A stretch of 6,477 bases of DNA from Cyclobacteriaceae bacterium (GTDB taxonomy: Bacteria; Bacteroidota; Bacteroidia; Cytophagales; Cyclobacteriaceae). The stretch lies in contig JALOMN010000095.1 of NCBI GenBank assembly GCA_025455445.1, forward strand, positions 1 to 6,477. Direction: 5' to 3'. Both the position numbers and the translations under genes were made by a program. The notes beneath the pieces are model-generated. The model was given only the letters and a program-made list of their open reading frames with translations, searched no databases and was not told the DNA's origin. Positions within the stretch are counted from its first letter, which is position 1. Each line of letters opens with the position of its first letter. Positions 1 through 6,303 of this stretch are shown one piece after another.

Positions 1-474
1 GCCAGCAAATAAGGTATCTTCAAGATTAACTTTTCCTTTCCAGCCTGCACATACAATCAAAATATTATTATGACTGAACAGCAGATATTTTACAATAGAA
101 GAAAGGTTTAAAAAGCTGCCAATAATTATTTCTTTAGCTTGTTTAGATTTTTCAATTGCCTGTGTTCCGTTTGTAGTAGTAAAAGCGATTTTCTTTCCGG
201 CAACTTGCGAGCCCATGTACTCAAACGGAGAATTGCCTTTGTCAAAGCCATCTACTTTTTTGCCATCACGCTCTCCCGAAGTAATGTAGCCACGCGTTTT
301 CATTTGCCGGCAATCATCCTGACTTGCGAAAGGAACAATTCTTTCGGCTCCATGTGCAAAAGCTGTTACCATGCAGGAGGTGGCACGCAGGATATCAACA
401 ATTACAACGGTCCGATCTTCCAGTTTATAAAGATGAATTAACTCAGGGGTGAGACAAACGTCAATTGATTTCAT
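1..474 (-). CDS. comB: 2-phosphosulfolactate phosphatase, ComB family (3' end of gene beyond window)
   Basis: The ComB family consists of Mg-dependent phosphatases that remove phosphate from (R)-2-phospho-3-sulfolactate to give sulfolactate, the second step of the PEP route to coenzyme M in methanogens. I read 158 residues on the minus strand from an ATG at 474; the family is usually about 230-250 residues, so roughly the last third lies outside the window. Family signatures seen are VDILRATS (26-33), GER-x-G-x4-GFD-x-GNSP-x-E (67-85), TTTNGT (99-104) and CAGWKGK followed by LEDTLFAG (142-158). No signal peptide is visible, so it should be cytoplasmic. The ATG overlaps the stop of the upstream TPR gene as ATGA, so translation is probably coupled. 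In Bacteroidota the product may feed sulfopyruvate or cysteate for sulfonolipids, but that is inference. Family assignment is firm; the substrate in this organism is not shown. Confidence 0.93.
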   Translation of the reverse strand, partial: MKSIDVCLTPELIHLYKLEDRTVVIVDILRATSCMVTAFAHGAERIVPFASQDDCRQMKTRGYITSGERDGKKVDGFDKGNSPFEYMGSQVAGKKIAFTTTNGTQAIEKSKQAKEIIIGSFLNLSSIVKYLLFSHNNILIVCAGWKGKVNLEDTLFAG

Positions 475-1100
475 TTGGTTAGTAAACAAGTTGAAGGATA
501 TTTTTCACAGTTCTTTTCCAGGTGACTTGCGGATTTTGTATTTCCTTTTAATAACGCCTGACACCAATCTTCGCAACCTTTTTCCTTTGCTCCGATTTTG
601 TAATAGGCAATGCCTCTGTTGTGGTATGAGTTATCATGTTCTGGATTTAACTCAATGGCTGCATTAAAGTCTTCAATCGCATTTTTCCATTGATTTTGTT
701 TCAGATAAATGGTGCCTCTCTTGAAAAAATAGATGTAGTAATCTTTATCTATCGAAATTGCTTTTGAATAATAATATACTGCCTTGTCCAGACTATCAAG
801 GTGTTCAAGCACATTACCTGCCTGAAAATAATTTTCGTTTTCCTGCGGAAGAGCTTTAATGAGTATATAATAATCTACCAATGCATTTTTGTAATCTTTC
901 AGATTAAAGAGCACAGTGGCGCGATTTGAACGATAGAGCGTATTTTCTGGCGAAATACTAACCAATTGATTATAGATTGGTAACGCTGCTTCAAATTGTT
1001 CTTCATTAATTAATTCCGCTCCCTTATTATTTAGTGCTATTTCATTTTGACCAAATGAAATATTCACCAGCGTAATAAGAATAGCAATGGTTAGTTTCAT
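471..1100 (-). CDS. Secreted tetratricopeptide-repeat protein with cysteine-rich C-terminus
   Basis: Counting from the ATG at 1100, the protein has 209 residues. It opens with a typical signal peptide: MKL, then a hydrophobic stretch (residues 4-14) and a likely cleavage site after SFG, leaving QNEIA at the mature end. There is no lipobox cysteine, so it is probably periplasmic or exported. Residues 20-175 form about four to five 34-residue TPR units; the clearest (about 125-155) contains RGTIYLKQNQWKNAIEDFNA and ends ELNP, and the next begins NRGIAYYK. All four cysteines (176, 180, 198, 205) sit in the last 35 residues, suggesting disulfides after export. TPRs bind proteins; no partner or enzymatic motif is visible. 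A GTG at 1106, overlapping the gcvT stop, would add two residues, but the ATG gives the standard signal peptide. It lies five bases after gcvT and overlaps comB by four. Specific function unknown. Confidence 0.9.
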   Translation of the reverse strand: MKLTIAILITLVNISFGQNEIALNNKGAELINEEQFEAALPIYNQLVSISPENTLYRSNRATVLFNLKDYKNALVDYYILIKALPQENENYFQAGNVLEHLDSLDKAVYYYSKAISIDKDYYIYFFKRGTIYLKQNQWKNAIEDFNAAIELNPEHDNSYHNRGIAYYKIGAKEKGCEDWCQALLKGNTKSASHLEKNCEKYPSTCLLTK

Positions 1101-1105
1101 CTGCA

Positions 1106-2194
1106 CTATGAATTAATTAAAGGCAGCTTACTTACCTGGGCTTTTAAATTTCTTCCTCTCACATCGATAAAAATTTCAGTACCTGGTCCTGAAAATTCAG
1201 TAGTAACATATCCCAAACCAATTCCTATGCTAAGCAGCGGTGATTGTGTTCCGGAGGTTACTTTGCCAATCACATTTCCGTTGGCATCTTTTATTTGGTA
1301 ATCATGACGAGGAATTCCCTTATCAATCATCTTAAATCCTACTAATTTTTTTGCGACACCTTGCTCTTTCTGTTTTTTAAGCGTTGCACTGTTGGTGAAT
1401 TCTTTTGTGAACTTGGTTATCCAGCCTAGTCCGGCTTCCAAAGGTGAGGTGGTGTCATCGATATCATTTCCATAGAGACAAAAGCCCATTTCAAGACGCA
1501 ACGTATCACGAGCACCTAAACCAATCGGTTTGATATTTTCTTCTTTGCCAGCTTCAAAGATTGCGTTCCAGATTTTTTCAGCGTAGTCGTTTTTCACGTA
1601 AATCTCAAAACCACCAGCGCCAGTATATCCGGTATTGCTCATAATTACTTCAGGAGTATTGGCGAATTCGCCAATGGCAAAATGATAGTATTTTATGGCA
1701 GACAAATCTGTGTTGGTTAATTTTTGCAATACGGCAATTGCTTTAGGACCCTGCACTGCGAACAAGCAGTATTCATCGGATAGATTTTTTAGCGTAGCAC
1801 CTTTGGTATTATATTTTGAAAACCAGTTCCAGTCTTTTTCAATATTTGATGCATTCACCACAATCATATAGTCATTCTCCTTAAGACGATATACAATCAG
1901 GTCATCTACAATGCCACCTGTTTCGTTGGGTAGACACGAATACTGTGCTTGTCCATCCACTAATTTTGAGGCGTCATTACTGGTGATGCGCTGAATAAGT
2001 TCAAGTGCATTCGGTCCTTCTGCTTTAAACTCACCCATATGCGAAACGTCAAACACACCCACACCATTGCGCACAGTCATATGTTCTTCGATATCACTCG
2101 AGTAACGCACAGGCATATTGTAGCCGGCAAATGGAACCATTTTAGCTCCAAGTTTTATATGCAGATCGTTAAGGGGAATGTTTTTTGTTTCCAT
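1106..2194 (-). CDS. gcvT: Aminomethyltransferase, glycine cleavage system T protein
   Basis: GcvT takes the aminomethyl group from lipoylated H protein and, with tetrahydrofolate, releases ammonia and 5,10-methylene-THF in the cytoplasm. The product has 362 residues, the normal family length. The N-terminal folate-binding domain carries [12 protein letters not shown] (21-32), [10 protein letters not shown] (46-55) and [10 protein letters not shown] (93-102); the Asp pair at 97-98 aligns with the conserved catalytic/folate aspartate region. The central part has FAVQGP (145-150) and [13 protein letters not shown] (187-199), followed by [13 protein letters not shown] (225-237) and SPLEAGLGW (250-258). 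The C-terminal beta-barrel domain has [12 protein letters not shown] (310-321) and GLGYV (326-330). All expected blocks are present and nothing looks degraded. The ATG at 2194 is the natural start; no Shine-Dalgarno precedes it, but a good Bacteroidota -7 element lies about 20 bases upstream. The genes for P and H proteins are not in this window. A secreted TPR gene follows closely. Confidence 0.97.
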   Translation of the reverse strand: METKNIPLNDLHIKLGAKMVPFAGYNMPVRYSSDIEEHMTVRNGVGVFDVSHMGEFKAEGPNALELIQRITSNDASKLVDGQAQYSCLPNETGGIVDDLIVYRLKENDYMIVVNASNIEKDWNWFSKYNTKGATLKNLSDEYCLFAVQGPKAIAVLQKLTNTDLSAIKYYHFAIGEFANTPEVIMSNTGYTGAGGFEIYVKNDYAEKIWNAIFEAGKEENIKPIGLGARDTLRLEMGFCLYGNDIDDTTSPLEAGLGWITKFTKEFTNSATLKKQKEQGVAKKLVGFKMIDKGIPRHDYQIKDANGNVIGKVTSGTQSPLLSIGIGLGYVTTEFSGPGTEIFIDVRGRNLKAQVSKLPLINS

Positions 2195-2213
2195 GATTTA
2201 GAATTAAAGTATG

Positions 2214-2221
2214 CAAAAATA
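2214..2221 (-). promoter_or_regulatory. Putative Bacteroidota -7 promoter element for gcvT
   Basis: In the 39-base gap before gcvT the minus strand reads TATTTTTG, a perfect match to the Bacteroidota sigma-ABfr -7 consensus TAnnTTTG. Its end is 19 bases before the gcvT ATG, which would place the transcription start near 2208 and leave a short leader of about a dozen bases. No clean TTG -33 element is seen at the usual 19-21 base spacing, where the sequence is TTAG. If active, it would drive gcvT, the TPR gene and comB separately from the 998-residue gene upstream. This rests on motif matching only. Confidence 0.5.
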
Positions 2222-2233
2222 AGTATCGTGATG

Positions 2234-5230
2234 TTATTCTAAGCTAAAATAATCCGGGTTTTCGTTGATAAACCGGTTAAACGATGCGGGTGAAATTAAG
2301 CCTTTTAGTTTGTCTAGTCCATCAGAAGCGATTTCATCAAACCCAATCAAAGCAGCTTGTTTGATATACCCTTTTAATAGTTTTACAGAATTGGGGCGTG
2401 CCATTAATCCATTGATAAGTATTGTATAGGCTACAAGCGGATCTTCTGAATTCTTCATTGCATAATCCGCAGCAGCTACTACTCCTTCGTCAAAATACAT
2501 GTTGGCATTTCCCAGATGCGTGAATATCCTGCCCGCTTCTTTTATATCGCCATCTTGCTGATGAAGTAACGCCTGCCAGTATAGCACCTGATTGGGGTAT
2601 TCATTCTTTAATAATTCATTATTTGTAATCAACTGACGTAAATCACTCCAGTTTTTATCTTCCGATAATAGCATGCCGTTGAGATAGAAAAATTTTGCAA
2701 GTGTGCTTTGGGTTTGAGGTGTAAGTCCATCAGCCATGTTAACAAAGTTTACAGCGATAGACGGTTCGTCCAACGCATACCATTTTTCGGCATACTCAAG
2801 CAAGGCCTTTATTTTAAATTCCTCATTCGTAATGTTATTCACGATAAGTTTAAATGTGGTCGTGTCGGTGAGCTTTACATTGTAGCGGCAATAGAGATAT
2901 TTACTTTCATCATCGGCTTTAAGGATTTGTGCTGTGGAAGCATCAATTACCCGAATGATTTTATTTGATGGATTATTTTGGAGTGTATCGGATGTGGTTA
3001 GCAGTTCATTCCATTTAATTTTTGCCTCCTTGAGATTACCGGATTCAATAATAGCAATAGCTTCATTATACGCTGCTTGCGGATGATTCTTTTCTTTAGC
3101 AATGGCAAAATATTCTGCCGCGATAGACGGGTTGTCTTGCTCGAGCGCCCAGGTGCCCAGCAAGAAAAAATATTTACCCTTACCATCTCTGTAGGCTACT
3201 TCGCGAGCCAACTCAAAAGCATATTTAACCCTACCTTGTAAATAATATGCATGGGCTGCAGATATTAATATGTGTTCCCTGAATGCCTCATTGCTTGGTC
3301 TTCGCGCAAGCGAAATAGTGTTACTCAACACGGTTGTATCAATTTTGCTGCGTTGGTTCAATATGTAATTGCAAAGAAAGGCAGCACGTGTGGCGGATAA
3401 TATAGTATCGGTAGTTGGTAAGTATTCAACACTTATCTCATTTAATTGAATATTAGCAAGCGCAAGCGCATTGGTTTTAGGTCCTTCTTTTTCTGATTTA
3501 AGTAATAGCAATAGCGAATCTGCCGGAAAGCTAAGTTTAAACCGGGCGCTCGCAGCGAGCAGGTTGGTTTCGGCAATTTCCTTCATGTAATTTTCCTCGC
3601 GTGCTTTTTTAAATGAAAGCAATGAAGAGTCACTCATGTTTAGCTGAAGGTAGATAAGACCTTTGGCATTATACAAGGCCGATTTGTGGGATGATTTTAT
3701 AGATGCACGTTCAATGCTTAAGAGGGCTTCTGCTGTTTTTCCGCTTCTTCTATACGCATCTGTTAAATTAATCAGCGTTTGCTCAGGGGCATGGCTTTCT
3801 GAAGCTTCTACTAATTCGCTTAGTTCATCTCGTGGTTCCAGGCGGGCAGCATTAAGTGCAGCTAATGCATAATGCGCATGGTGATTTTGATTGCGAAAAA
3901 AGATTGACTTCTTATAATACGCTTCTGCTTCTTCTGGTTTTTCCTGAAATAAATAGATATCGCCATAACTATTATAGTAGGAAGCAAACGCCTGATTGAT
4001 TGGTGTGCGCCAATTGGTATCAAATACCAAAAAACCAAATGTGCATATCAACCCCATTAAACGAAAAGTGAAATGAGGCATGGTGTTTGGCTTATAAAGC
4101 ACCTTATATACCTGCAGATTTTTGGTAAGCATTGAACCGAAGTTTGCAAATACATAAAAAAGAAAAATTATGCCGTAGCCCAAATGACTATAGATAATTA
4201 CATCTTTCAGTACAATTAGAATAGTATCGTTGGCGGTTGCCATGAAGTAACCCAATGAAGCAAATGCTGTAAGTCCAAGGCTTAGTATGTAATAGACACC
4301 AACCGGATCTGCAGGAAAGAATGATTCATATTGAGCTTCTCGCTGGCGAAAGCCCCAGATACTAAGCAATGAAGAAATAGTGAGCAGAAAATAGAGATCA
4401 ACCGTCCAGAGGTTTATGCTCAGATACCCAATCTTAATGCCATAGGTGAGAAACAGGTTGATTAAATAAAACACTGAAATTAAAATGAAATGCTGCAGGC
4501 TTTTGGTTTGACGCGAGCCACGCGAAATTACATTTATGAAAGCCACCGGAATTTCATGTGCTACGGTAAGAATGAATGCGATGGTTAATATTACCGCAAG
4601 CATATAACCATTGGCTGCAAAAAGTAATAAGGGATCTTGTACCGAACTGAACTGCAGAATGACCAATAGCGTCAGTATCATTAAACCGGCAAAGGCTAAA
4701 AATCGAGTAACATATGAATGGTGACTTTGTATCGCGTGAAAAAAATAGGAGAGCACTCCGAACAAAAGCAGAATAGCAATTGCGGGTATCTTATTATTCA
4801 TTCCAGCTATCCCCAGTGTATCCAGCGGCATGAGCATGATATACAAACTGAAAAAACCCATACCGATGATGTACCAGTATCGGCTTAATGAGCTAATGAT
4901 TGCCAGCAGTGCAGTAACGGTTAGCACAACAGCGATGAGGAAAAGATAATAAGGCATCGCTGCCGGCTGTGGTTCGCTTCCTGAAAGGATTTCGAAAATC
5001 AGAAAATTATCGGCCAATACAGGTACTTGAAAAATTGCCTTTGTAAAAGAGCGTATGGGGGTTTCTTCAATATTAAGTTGCTGAAACTGATCCCACGTGA
5101 TGAAAGGTGCAGGATATACGTAATAGGAATACCAGAAATAGCCAATGAAGAAAAGTAGTGCAGTTGTCAGTAAACCAAACAGCAACTGGTAAGGTCTGCT
5201 CCACGATTTCCAGAATGAGAGTGAATTCAT
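2234..5230 (-). CDS. Polytopic membrane protein with long C-terminal TPR-like region, function unknown
   Basis: The product has 998 residues in two parts. Residues 1-405 hold about eleven hydrophobic helices, roughly at 14-37, 94-115, 118-137, 148-167, 176-195, 202-223, 246-266, 277-294, 311-330, 343-363 and 390-404. A polar loop of about 55 residues (38-92) follows the first helix. From about 412 to the end it is soluble and helical with TPR-like units; the clearest are YYNSYGDIYLFQEKPEEAEA (418-437), which continues YYKKSI, and LTDAYRRSGKTAEALLSIER (489-508); others are near 520-545, 655-680, 687-712 and 880-905. Basic residues cluster in the loops around 236-243, 295-297 and 370-390. With the positive-inside rule and eleven helices, that puts the TPR part in the periplasm. 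No catalytic motif was recognised. It may act in envelope assembly or as a scaffold, but that is a guess. The ATG at 5230 is two bases after one arm of an inverted repeat. It is certainly coding; its role is unknown. Confidence 0.93.
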   Translation of the reverse strand: MNSLSFWKSWSRPYQLLFGLLTTALLFFIGYFWYSYYVYPAPFITWDQFQQLNIEETPIRSFTKAIFQVPVLADNFLIFEILSGSEPQPAAMPYYLFLIAVVLTVTALLAIISSLSRYWYIIGMGFFSLYIMLMPLDTLGIAGMNNKIPAIAILLLFGVLSYFFHAIQSHHSYVTRFLAFAGLMILTLLVILQFSSVQDPLLLFAANGYMLAVILTIAFILTVAHEIPVAFINVISRGSRQTKSLQHFILISVFYLINLFLTYGIKIGYLSINLWTVDLYFLLTISSLLSIWGFRQREAQYESFFPADPVGVYYILSLGLTAFASLGYFMATANDTILIVLKDVIIYSHLGYGIIFLFYVFANFGSMLTKNLQVYKVLYKPNTMPHFTFRLMGLICTFGFLVFDTNWRTPINQAFASYYNSYGDIYLFQEKPEEAEAYYKKSIFFRNQNHHAHYALAALNAARLEPRDELSELVEASESHAPEQTLINLTDAYRRSGKTAEALLSIERASIKSSHKSALYNAKGLIYLQLNMSDSSLLSFKKAREENYMKEIAETNLLAASARFKLSFPADSLLLLLKSEKEGPKTNALALANIQLNEISVEYLPTTDTILSATRAAFLCNYILNQRSKIDTTVLSNTISLARRPSNEAFREHILISAAHAYYLQGRVKYAFELAREVAYRDGKGKYFFLLGTWALEQDNPSIAAEYFAIAKEKNHPQAAYNEAIAIIESGNLKEAKIKWNELLTTSDTLQNNPSNKIIRVIDASTAQILKADDESKYLYCRYNVKLTDTTTFKLIVNNITNEEFKIKALLEYAEKWYALDEPSIAVNFVNMADGLTPQTQSTLAKFFYLNGMLLSEDKNWSDLRQLITNNELLKNEYPNQVLYWQALLHQQDGDIKEAGRIFTHLGNANMYFDEGVVAAADYAMKNSEDPLVAYTILINGLMARPNSVKLLKGYIKQAALIGFDEIASDGLDKLKGLISPASFNRFINENPDYFSLE

Positions 5231-5232
5231 GT

Positions 5233-5260
5233 ACTTGTACTGTTAAAAAGAGGTACAAGT
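5233..5260. repeat. Perfect 8-base inverted repeat, operator-like, before the 998-residue gene
   Basis: ACTTGTAC (5233-5240) and GTACAAGT (5253-5260) are exact reverse complements separated by 12 bases, with their centres 20 bases apart, about two helical turns. One arm ends two bases before the ATG of the downstream gene; the other overlaps the possible -7 element. This arrangement fits a dimeric repressor site. As RNA it could instead form a hairpin with a 12-base loop next to the start codon. No U-tract follows, so it is not an intrinsic terminator. The dyad is directly visible; its function is inferred. Confidence 0.5.
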
Positions 5261-5286
5261 TTACCGCTAATAATAGGGATTAGCAA
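5256..5286 (-). promoter_or_regulatory. Possible promoter for the 998-residue membrane-TPR gene
   Basis: On the minus strand TTG (5286-5284) is followed after 20 bases by TAAACTTG (5263-5256), which is one mismatch from the Bacteroidota -7 consensus TAnnTTTG and correctly spaced. Transcription would start near 5250 and give a leader of about 20 bases. The upstream arm of the 8-base inverted repeat covers the end of the -7 element. This is a weak motif match, supported mainly by its being in the only longer intergenic spacer of the window. Confidence 0.35.
5266..5284. repeat. Six-base inverted repeat downstream of gatC
   Basis: GCTAAT (5266-5271) and ATTAGC (5279-5284) are exact reverse complements around a 7-base loop, starting 10 bases after the gatC stop codon. 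In RNA this would be a weak, AT-rich six-pair hairpin. No run of U follows, since the next bases are GGTAAAC, so it is a poor candidate for termination. It lies between the candidate -33 and -7 elements of the next gene and could equally be a second operator half-site pair or chance. Confidence 0.3.
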
Positions 5287-5294
5287 TGTGCTTT

Positions 5295-5582
5295 TTACTC
5301 CAGCACTTTAGGCACGCGAAAGTAATCAGCATCTTTTGAAGGTGCATTTTTCAGGGCCAGATCATGGTCAAGATGGTTCTTAACTTCGTCTTCGCGAAGC
5401 GCATTTACTTCGTGGCTCATAGTAGTGAGTGGCTCTATTCCGGTGGTATCTACTTCATTTAGTTTTTCTACGAAGTTTACCATGGCCGTCATATCCTGCA
5501 ACATGTTATCTGCATCCTTTTCATCAAACTCAAGGCGAGCCAGGTGAGCAATTTTTGTAACCGTTTCTTTATCTATTTTCAT
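5295..5582 (-). CDS. gatC: Asp-tRNA(Asn)/Glu-tRNA(Gln) amidotransferase subunit C
   Basis: GatC is the small subunit that wraps around and stabilises GatA with GatB in the cytoplasmic GatCAB complex, which converts misacylated Glu-tRNA(Gln) and/or Asp-tRNA(Asn) to the amide form. The product has 95 residues, the usual family length. Seen are the N-terminal helix with VTKIAHLARLEFDE (8-21), the linker VDTTGIEPLTTMSHEVNALR (44-63), and the C-terminal tail NAPSKDADYFRVPKVLE (79-95), which matches the conserved APxxxxxxFxVPKVLE ending. I chose the ATG at 5582 because it gives the standard MKIDKETV start; an in-frame ATG at 5615 would add eleven atypical residues deep inside plsC. It overlaps the plsC end by 14 bases in another frame. 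gatA and gatB are not in the window, so the complex is encoded at dispersed sites. Confidence 0.95.
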   Translation of the reverse strand: MKIDKETVTKIAHLARLEFDEKDADNMLQDMTAMVNFVEKLNEVDTTGIEPLTTMSHEVNALREDEVKNHLDHDLALKNAPSKDADYFRVPKVLE

Positions 5583-6303
5583 TACTAAGCTCAGTTTGAA
5601 TGATGTCGTGTACACGTTTTTTTAATTCATCGATGTGCTCCAGTGTATACTCACTCACCTCCACAGGCTGATGAAAAATCACTTTTATTTTACCCCGATG
5701 TAAACGCAGCGTTTCACTATCAGGCAAAATTAGCCAATTGAATGGAATGCTTACCGGCACAATGGATATTTGTTTTTCGATGGCGGTACGAAAAGCACCG
5801 TCTTTAAATTTCACCATGTGCGGAGGATTTTTTGAAACAATTCCTCCTTCCGGAAAAATAATCAGGCTCTTGCCTTCGTCAATGGCCTGCATCGAGCGCA
5901 CGATGGTATTCATTCTGCTTTTAAGATTGGAGCGGTCGACTGTGATGTGAAGTTTACGATACATGTATCCAAAAACCGGCACCGACTCCATTTCACTTTT
6001 ACCTACAAATATGGCATTGATGGGGTTCAGTCCCATCACGGGAATGTCGAGGTAAGAGAAATGATTAGGACAGAAGATATATTGTTTTTTGGGATCCAGT
6101 TTGGTCATGCAAACAACCTCGTAGGGAAGAAAGGCTAGTGTGAATAGTCCCTTAGCCCACCAACGGTTTATGATTCCCACCATGTGAAATTGCGTTGGAA
6201 AAAGAATCGGGATCAATAAAAATGGAAATAGAAGTGCGAAGAGTAATCCAAAAATGAAAAGGCCGTAGAATGTATGTAATGCGCGGATCGATCTTTTTAT
6301 CAT
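5569..6303 (-). CDS. plsC: 1-acyl-sn-glycerol-3-phosphate acyltransferase, PlsC family
   Basis: PlsC-family enzymes transfer an acyl chain to the sn-2 position of lysophosphatidic acid to make phosphatidic acid at the inner membrane. The product has 244 residues, a typical length. A hydrophobic N-terminal segment (about 12-36) should anchor it. Acyltransferase blocks appear in order: NHFSYLD (80-86) with the catalytic H-x4-D pair His81 and Asp86; FVGKSEMESVPVFGYMYRKL (99-118) followed by HITVDRSN (119-126); FPEGG (150-154) in the substrate-binding loop; and IVPVSIP (181-187). No residue of the core motifs is missing. The ATG at 6303 overlaps the stop of the upstream PIN gene as ATGA, and the end overlaps gatC by 14 bases, so the three are likely co-transcribed. 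Paralogues in this superfamily may use other lyso-lipids or acylate ornithine or amino lipids, so the exact substrate is less certain than the family. Confidence 0.92.
   Translation of the reverse strand: MIKRSIRALHTFYGLFIFGLLFALLFPFLLIPILFPTQFHMVGIINRWWAKGLFTLAFLPYEVVCMTKLDPKKQYIFCPNHFSYLDIPVMGLNPINAIFVGKSEMESVPVFGYMYRKLHITVDRSNLKSRMNTIVRSMQAIDEGKSLIIFPEGGIVSKNPPHMVKFKDGAFRTAIEKQISIVPVSIPFNWLILPDSETLRLHRGKIKVIFHQPVEVSEYTLEHIDELKKRVHDIIQTELSNENR

Noticed and set aside
139..667. Open frames on the plus strand opposite comB and the TPR gene (139-441 and 449-667)
   Set aside because: They lie antisense to genes whose minus-strand translations match known families throughout; their own translations resemble no family and have skewed composition.
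1101..1106. GTG start at 1106 for the secreted TPR protein
   Set aside because: It would add only two residues and overlaps the gcvT stop; the ATG at 1100 gives a conventional signal peptide. It cannot be fully excluded.
2039..2968. Plus-strand open frames at 2039-2242 and 2708-2968
   Set aside because: They are antisense to gcvT and to the large membrane-TPR gene, with no recognisable domain or start signal.
2998..3872. Open frames at 2998-3186 (minus) and 3663-3872 (plus)
   Set aside because: Both are inside the continuous 998-residue coding region in other frames and look like chance.
5073..5258. Minus-strand frame of 61 codons spanning the spacer before the 998-residue gene
   Set aside because: It overlaps the start of the large gene out of frame, covers the inverted repeat, and its translation has no recognisable feature. 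The large gene is the better reading.
5266..5284. Intrinsic terminator after gatC
   Set aside because: The hairpin has only six mostly A-T pairs and no U-tract follows it on the minus strand, so termination cannot be claimed.
5583..5615. Upstream in-frame start of gatC at 5615
   Set aside because: The eleven extra residues are not part of the usual GatC N-terminus, and the region already encodes plsC. The ATG at 5582 gives the standard length and start.
5738..6138. Plus-strand open frames at 5738-5950 and 5947-6138
   Set aside because: They are antisense to plsC, which has all its acyltransferase motifs on the minus strand.
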